Origin: Halomonas sp. 328
GTDB taxonomy: Bacteria; Pseudomonadota; Gammaproteobacteria; Pseudomonadales; Halomonadaceae
Reading direction: 5' to 3'
Assembly (NCBI RefSeq): GCF_015645095.1
Contig: NZ_JADOTW010000032.1
Coordinates: forward strand, 1-39,538
DNA length: 39,538 nucleotides
In this document: one piece after another, positions 35,554 to 39,538 of the stretch
Layout of the letters: each line of letters starts with the position of its first letter
Position numbering within the stretch: the stretch's first letter is position 1
Translations under genes and position numbers: made by a program
The notes under the pieces: generated by a model
What the model was told of the DNA's origin: nothing
The model's database searches: none
What the model saw: the letters and a program-made list of their open reading frames with translations, nothing else

Positions 35554-36321
35554 ATGAGCGCGATTATCGACGTCCGCCACGTCAACAAGGCGTTCGGTGG
35601 CCTCAGGGTCATCAACGACTGCTCCATCCGCGTGGAGCAGGGCTCCATCACCGGCCTGATCGGCCCCAATGGCGCCGGCAAGTCGACCCTCTTCAATATC
35701 ATCGCCGGGGCCCTGCCCCTGGACTCCGGCCAGGTGTTCCTCGACGGCGAGGAGATCACCAACCGCCCCGCCAACGAGCTCTTCCACAAGGGGCTGCTGC
35801 GCACCTTCCAGATCGCCCACGAGTTCTCCCAGCTCACCGCCCTGGAAAACCTGATGATGGTGCCGCCCCACCAGGCCGGCGAGAGCCTCTTCAGCGCCTG
35901 GTTCCAGCCCGCCCGGGTGCGCCAGGAGGAGACCCGGGTGCGCCAGAAGGCCCTGGAGGTAATCGACTTCGTGGGCCTGAACCATGTGCGCAACGAGCTG
36001 GCCGGCAACCTCTCCGGCGGCCAGAAGAAGCTCCTGGAGCTGGGCCGCACCATGATGGTCGACGCCCGGGTGGTGCTGCTCGACGAGATCGCCGCCGGGG
36101 TCAACCGCACCCTCCTCGGCGACCTGGTCGCCAATATCGAGCGCCTCAACCGGGAGCTGGGCTACACCTTCCTGGTCATCGAACACGACATGGACATGAT
36201 CGCCCGGCTCTGCGACCCGGTGATCGTGCTGGCCGAGGGTAGCGTGATGGTGCAGGGCAGCATCGCCGAGATCCAGAACAACCCCGCCGTCATCGACGCC
36301 TATTTCGGCGCCCAGCCCTAG
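35554..36321 (+). CDS. livG: ABC transporter ATP-binding protein, branched-chain amino acid type
   Basis: Cytoplasmic ATPase of 255 residues for a LivG-type importer. Walker A is GPNGAGKST near residue 38, the ABC signature is NLSGGQKKLLELGR, and Walker B is VVLLDEIAAG. In place of the usual LDEP the motif reads LDEI, as in many LivG proteins. The C-terminal extension EIQNNPAVIDAYFG is LivG-specific. First gene of an operon with livF 12 bp downstream. The 169 bp upstream (35385-35553) must hold the promoter; no clear hexamers stood out. Confidence 0.92.
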   Translation: MSAIIDVRHVNKAFGGLRVINDCSIRVEQGSITGLIGPNGAGKSTLFNIIAGALPLDSGQVFLDGEEITNRPANELFHKGLLRTFQIAHEFSQLTALENLMMVPPHQAGESLFSAWFQPARVRQEETRVRQKALEVIDFVGLNHVRNELAGNLSGGQKKLLELGRTMMVDARVVLLDEIAAGVNRTLLGDLVANIERLNRELGYTFLVIEHDMDMIARLCDPVIVLAEGSVMVQGSIAEIQNNPAVIDAYFGAQP

Positions 36322-36333
36322 CCGGAGACCCCC

Positions 36334-37038
36334 ATGGCCCTACTGGAAGCACGCAATGTACACGGTGGCTACGGCGGCATGAATATCCTCAATGGCGTCA
36401 GCATGGCCATCGAGGCGGACGAGATCGGCGTCATCGTCGGCCCCAACGGCGCCGGCAAGTCGACCATGCTCAAGGCGATCTTCGGCCTGCTGGAGGTCAG
36501 CCAGGGGGAGATCCTGCTGCGCGGCGAGCCGATCACCCACCTCTCCCCGGATCGCCTGGTACACCTGGGCATGGGCTTCGTGCCCCAGGAGAAGAACATC
36601 TTCCCCAGCCTGACGGTGGAGGAGAACCTGGAGATGGGCGCCTATATCCAGCCCCAGCGCTTTCGCCCCATGCTCGAGCGGGTCTACGACTTCTTCCCGC
36701 CCCTCAAGGAGAAACGCCGCCAGCCCGCCGGCGAGCTCTCCGGTGGCCAGCGCCAGATGGTGGCCATGGGCCGGGCGCTGATGGTGGAGCCCAGCCTGCT
36801 GCTGCTCGACGAGCCCACCGCCGGCCTCTCGCCCCTCTACATGAACGAGATCTTCGCCCGGGTGCAGGAGATCAACGCCGCCGGGGTGGGCATCCTGATG
36901 GTGGAACAGCACGCCAAGCAGGCCCTGGCCATCGCCGACAAGGGCTTCGTGCTGGCCGCCGGCCAGAACCGCTTTACCGATACCGGCACGAACCTGCTCA
37001 ACGACCCCGAGGTCGCCAAGAGCTTCCTGGGCGGCTGA
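36334..37038 (+). CDS. livF: ABC transporter ATP-binding protein, branched-chain amino acid type
   Basis: Second ATPase of the importer, 234 residues. Walker A GPNGAGKSTMLKAIFG near residue 35, signature ELSGGQRQMVAMGRAL, Walker B LLLLDEPTAGLSP, and the H-loop VEQHAKQAL are intact. GMGFVPQEKNIFPSLTVEEN is typical of LivF. ATG at 36334 follows GGAG. Forms the heterodimeric motor with LivG. Confidence 0.93.
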   Translation: MALLEARNVHGGYGGMNILNGVSMAIEADEIGVIVGPNGAGKSTMLKAIFGLLEVSQGEILLRGEPITHLSPDRLVHLGMGFVPQEKNIFPSLTVEENLEMGAYIQPQRFRPMLERVYDFFPPLKEKRRQPAGELSGGQRQMVAMGRALMVEPSLLLLDEPTAGLSPLYMNEIFARVQEINAAGVGILMVEQHAKQALAIADKGFVLAAGQNRFTDTGTNLLNDPEVAKSFLGG

Positions 37039-37052
37039 GAGGAGAGAATCCC

Positions 37053-38057
37053 TTGAACGAACTGGTCTTCTTCATCAATAACGTGGTGATCGCCGGCAGC
37101 GTCACCGGCTCCATCTACGCCATCGGCGCCATCGGCGTGACGCTGATCTTCAGCATCATGCGCTTCGCCCACTTCGCCCATGCCGACATGATGACCTTCG
37201 GCGCCTTTATGGTGCTGCTGCTGACCACCGCCTTCCCCACGGTGGGCGCCGTGGTGGGGCTGCCCACCGCCGTGGTCATGCTGCCCCTGGCCATGGCACT
37301 CACCGCGCTCCTGGCGGTGGGCATCGACAAGGGCTTCTACAAGCCGCTGCGCGCCCACGGGGTCAAGCCCATCGTCATGGTGATCGGCTCCCTGGGGGTG
37401 ACCCTGATCCTCCAGGGGCTGATTCGCCTGCTCGCCGGCACCCGGGCCCAGAGCCTCTATATCGCCGAGCGCAAGGAGATCTACCGGCTGGAGCTGCCCT
37501 TCGAGGCGGCCACCCGGCCGATCATCGTCACCGAGCCCCAGGTGATCCTCTTTATTCTCACCCTGGCCGCGGTGATCGGGCTGCACCTCTTCCTCAACCG
37601 CACCCGCACCGGCAAGGCGATGCGCGCCATGTCCGACAACCCCGACCTGGCCCGGGCCTCGGGCATCAACACCAACCGCATCGTCACCATCACCTGGATC
37701 ATCGCCGGCAGCCTGGCGGCGGTGGCCGGCACCCTGCTGTCGCTGGACGTGACCTTCAAGCCCGACCTCAGCTTCTTCCTGCTGCTGCCGATCTTCGCCG
37801 CGGCCATCGTCGGCGGCGTGGGCCACCCCTACGGCGCCATCGCCGGGGGCTTCGTGGTGGGCTTCGCCGAGACCCTGGCGGTGTTCAACTGGTCGGTGCT
37901 GCTGCGCCCCTTCGCCCACCACTTCCCCGAGTGGCTGGAGCTGCCCCGCAACCTGGCCTTCGTCGGCACCGAGTACAAGATCGTGGTGCCCTTCTTCATC
38001 CTGGTGGCCATCCTGGTATGGCGCCCCACCGGCATCTTCAAGGGTAAGGTGATCTGA
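37053..38057 (+). CDS. livH: ABC transporter permease, LivH type
   Basis: Inner-membrane permease of 334 residues with about eight helices. The N-terminal GSVTGSIYAIGAIGVTLIFS and RFAHFAHADMMTFGAF, and the loop ALSD-like RAMSDNPDLARASGIN, match LivH. The start codon is TTG at 37053 with GAGGAGA just upstream. The stop overlaps the livM start by one base (TGATG). Substrate specificity depends on a binding protein not seen in this window. Confidence 0.9.
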   Translation: MNELVFFINNVVIAGSVTGSIYAIGAIGVTLIFSIMRFAHFAHADMMTFGAFMVLLLTTAFPTVGAVVGLPTAVVMLPLAMALTALLAVGIDKGFYKPLRAHGVKPIVMVIGSLGVTLILQGLIRLLAGTRAQSLYIAERKEIYRLELPFEAATRPIIVTEPQVILFILTLAAVIGLHLFLNRTRTGKAMRAMSDNPDLARASGINTNRIVTITWIIAGSLAAVAGTLLSLDVTFKPDLSFFLLLPIFAAAIVGGVGHPYGAIAGGFVVGFAETLAVFNWSVLLRPFAHHFPEWLELPRNLAFVGTEYKIVVPFFILVAILVWRPTGIFKGKVI

Positions 38058-39343
38058 TGAACCGACCTGCATCTGCCGAGAGCCCACGCCGCTTCCCGCT
38101 CCGCGAGGTGGGGCTCTGTCTCGCCCTGATCGTGGCCGTCCTGGGGGTCTACGCCCTGATGGGCGCGGCCTACAGCACCCGCATGCTGGTGGAGGCGTCC
38201 TGCTACGCCATCCTGGCCCTGGGCCTGACCATCCAGTGGGGCTACGCGGGCCAGTTCAACGCCGGGGTGATGGGCTTCGTGGCACTCGGTGGCTTCAGCG
38301 CCATGACCTTCAGCGTGCCGGTCAACGACGCCTTCTGGGACAGCGAGCTGCCCGGCCAGCTGGGCCTGGCGCTGCTCTACGTGGTGGGGGCCATCGCCCT
38401 GGTGTGGGGGGCCACCAAGCTCGACCGTCTGGGGGTGCCGAAGACGCTGCGCACCCTGATCGCCATCGTCCTGGCGGTGGTGCTCTACCTGGTGGTGATC
38501 AGCATCCTGCGCAGCGTCACCGGCGAGATCCAGTCCCGGGCCGGCTTCATCGGTGGCCTGGGCCTGCCCGCCTGGATGGGTTGGATCGTCGGCGGCGCCC
38601 TGGCCGGGGCCGTGGGCTACTTTATCGGCCATATCTGCCTGGGGCTGCGCAGCGACTACCTGGCCATCGCCACCCTGGGCATCGCCGAGATCATCAAGGC
38701 CTTCCTCAAGAACTCCGACTGGCTGACCCGCGGCACCGCCACCGTCTCGCCCCTGCCCTGGCCGACCCCCGGGCCCGGCGAGCTGGGCTTCGTGATGGCC
38801 CGCTCCCTCTACCTGGCGATCACCGTGGTGATGATCGCGGTGATCTTCTTCCTGCTGCACCGCGCCTACAACGCCGCCTGGGGGCGCACCATCCGCGCCA
38901 TCCGCGACAACGAGATCTCCTCGGCGGCCATGGGCAAGGACGTCAACCGCCGCCGCCTGCAGATCTTCGTGCTGGGCTGCATCCTGATGGGCATCGGCGG
39001 TGCCGCCCTGACCAGCTTCAACAGCATCTTCGATCCCCAGGGCTACCTGCCCCTCAACCACACCTTCCTGGTGCTGGTGATGGTGATCCTCGGCGGCCCC
39101 GGCAATAACCTGGGCACCATCATCGGCGCCGTGCTGGTCTACCTGATCTGGATCATGTCGGAGCCCCTGGCCCTGGCCCTGATGCAACTGCTCGCCAACC
39201 TGGGCGGGGACGGGTTCACCGGCGCCGACATGCAGAGCCGCGCCCTGCAGGCCCGGGTGCTGGTGATCGGCCTGTTGATCACCCTGGTGCTGCGCTTCGC
39301 CCCCAAGGGGCTGCTGCCGGAGAAGGTCAAGCACCACTCCTGA
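38057..39343 (+). CDS. livM: ABC transporter permease, LivM type
   Basis: Inner-membrane permease of 428 residues, longer than the roughly 330 of many non-enterobacterial LivM proteins because of an extra hydrophobic block around residues 85-170. LivM landmarks are ALGLTIQWGYAGQFNAGVMG near residue 55, SDYLAIATLGIAEIIKAFL near 200, and RTIRAIRDNEISSAAMGKDV near 280. ATG overlaps the livH stop. A 22-bp perfect hairpin follows, with no fifth gene, so the substrate-binding protein must be encoded elsewhere or beyond the right edge. Confidence 0.9.
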   Translation: MNRPASAESPRRFPLREVGLCLALIVAVLGVYALMGAAYSTRMLVEASCYAILALGLTIQWGYAGQFNAGVMGFVALGGFSAMTFSVPVNDAFWDSELPGQLGLALLYVVGAIALVWGATKLDRLGVPKTLRTLIAIVLAVVLYLVVISILRSVTGEIQSRAGFIGGLGLPAWMGWIVGGALAGAVGYFIGHICLGLRSDYLAIATLGIAEIIKAFLKNSDWLTRGTATVSPLPWPTPGPGELGFVMARSLYLAITVVMIAVIFFLLHRAYNAAWGRTIRAIRDNEISSAAMGKDVNRRRLQIFVLGCILMGIGGAALTSFNSIFDPQGYLPLNHTFLVLVMVILGGPGNNLGTIIGAVLVYLIWIMSEPLALALMQLLANLGGDGFTGADMQSRALQARVLVIGLLITLVLRFAPKGLLPEKVKHHS

Positions 39344-39370
39344 GGACGCTCCTGGTCACCTCCGGACGGC

Positions 39371-39418
39371 CCCCTAACGAGACAGGCCCCGCATTCGCGG
39401 GGCCTGTCTCGTTAGGGG
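39371..39418. terminator. Bidirectional terminator, 22-bp perfect stem
   Basis: Perfect 22-bp inverted repeat (39371-39392 with 39397-39418), loop ATTC, after livM and facing a minus-strand gene end. No T run; same style as the hairpin at 2651-2694. Confidence 0.85.
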
Positions 39419-39427
39419 ACGGACTGT

Positions 39428-39454
39428 CTCAGAGGTCGAGGAAGCCCTGGGTGA
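39428..39454 (-). pseudogene. Relic copy of the 3' end of the right-edge minus-strand gene
   Basis: 26 of 27 bases match 39512-39538, 84 bp away. On the minus strand it ends TQGFLDL-stop against TKGFLDL-stop. It lies between the hairpin at 39462-39489 and the livM terminator. Confidence 0.7.
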
Positions 39455-39461
39455 CCAGGGT

Positions 39462-39489
39462 GGGCCCGCCTCAGCGGCGAGACGGGCCC
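39462..39489 (-). terminator. Hairpin after the right-edge minus-strand gene
   Basis: GGGCCCG (39462-39468) pairs with CGGGCCC (39483-39489), with three further inner pairs. Probably the transcription end of the gene entering from the right. Confidence 0.5.
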
Positions 39490-39512
39490 TGCTGGCCAGG
39501 ACGGGAGCCGCC

Positions 39513-39538
39513 TCAGAGGTCGAGGAAGCCCTTGGTGA
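39513..39538 (-). CDS. 3' end of an unidentified minus-strand gene (cut by window edge)
   Basis: Only seven codons and the stop are visible on the minus strand (TKGFLDL-stop). That this is a gene end is inferred from the downstream hairpin and from the near-identical protein-conserving copy 84 bp further on. Too short to name. Confidence 0.4.

Overview
The window looks like chromosomal DNA of a halophilic gammaproteobacterium close to Halomonas (family Halomonadaceae). This is inferred from uniformly high GC with GC-ending codons, a TAXI-type TRAP transporter, and familiar gammaproteobacterial neighbourhoods: epd-pgk-fba, and ntrC-ntrB-glnA divergent from typA. No rRNA, tRNA, CRISPR array, phage gene or complete insertion sequence was seen. 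Almost every long open frame antisense to a real gene is a high-GC shadow.

Layout. 1-2.7 kb: end of a TAXI solute-binding gene and its fused TRAP permease. 2.7-12.3 kb: methionine/SAM-cycle genes on the minus strand (metF, ahcY, metK), interleaved with an AEC transporter, a GST/TetR divergent pair, a GGDEF protein, and a LysR regulator divergent from the spermidine exporter pair mdtJ-mdtI. 12.5-20.3 kb: carbon metabolism (tkt, epd, pgk, fba, a GhrB-like reductase), interrupted by two small heat-shock genes behind a sigma-32-like promoter. 20.4-24.8 kb: HAD phosphatase, SUI1/YciH, YbaY-like lipoprotein, sirtuin, NERD membrane protein, RimK-like ATP-grasp enzyme. 25-32 kb: dgt, then the nitrogen regulation block ntrC, ntrB, a DUF4124 protein and glnA, all on the minus strand. 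32.5-39.3 kb: a small glycosyltransferase-like orphan, typA, a small unknown protein, and an ABC operon of branched-chain amino acid type (livG-F-H-M) with no binding-protein gene in view.

Nitrogen control can be read directly. glnA has a GG-N10-GC sigma-54 promoter, an IHF-like site and three NtrC-type palindromes upstream. ntrB has another NtrC site about 130 bp upstream that matches, from memory, the classic E. coli glnA enhancer site in 16 of 17 positions. GlnA keeps the adenylylation tyrosine at residue 397.

The least ordinary material lies between genes. (1) A short repeat family occurs three times (2711-2940, 24823-24867, 26688-26870). Its units read GTGGGAG-hairpin-CGAT, as in REP sequences, and the hairpin arms differ between copies by compensatory changes. 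The 26.7 kb copy has 23-bp imperfect terminal inverted repeats and an 8-bp target duplication, so it behaves like a small non-autonomous transposable element. (2) At four places a gene's last codons are repeated just beyond its stop: hsp20, dgt, ntrC, and an unidentified gene at the right edge. The ntrC copy is diverged but protein-conserving and is split by the repeat element. (3) A well-formed coding frame continues for 87 codons past the stop of the DUF4124 gene with no start codon of its own.
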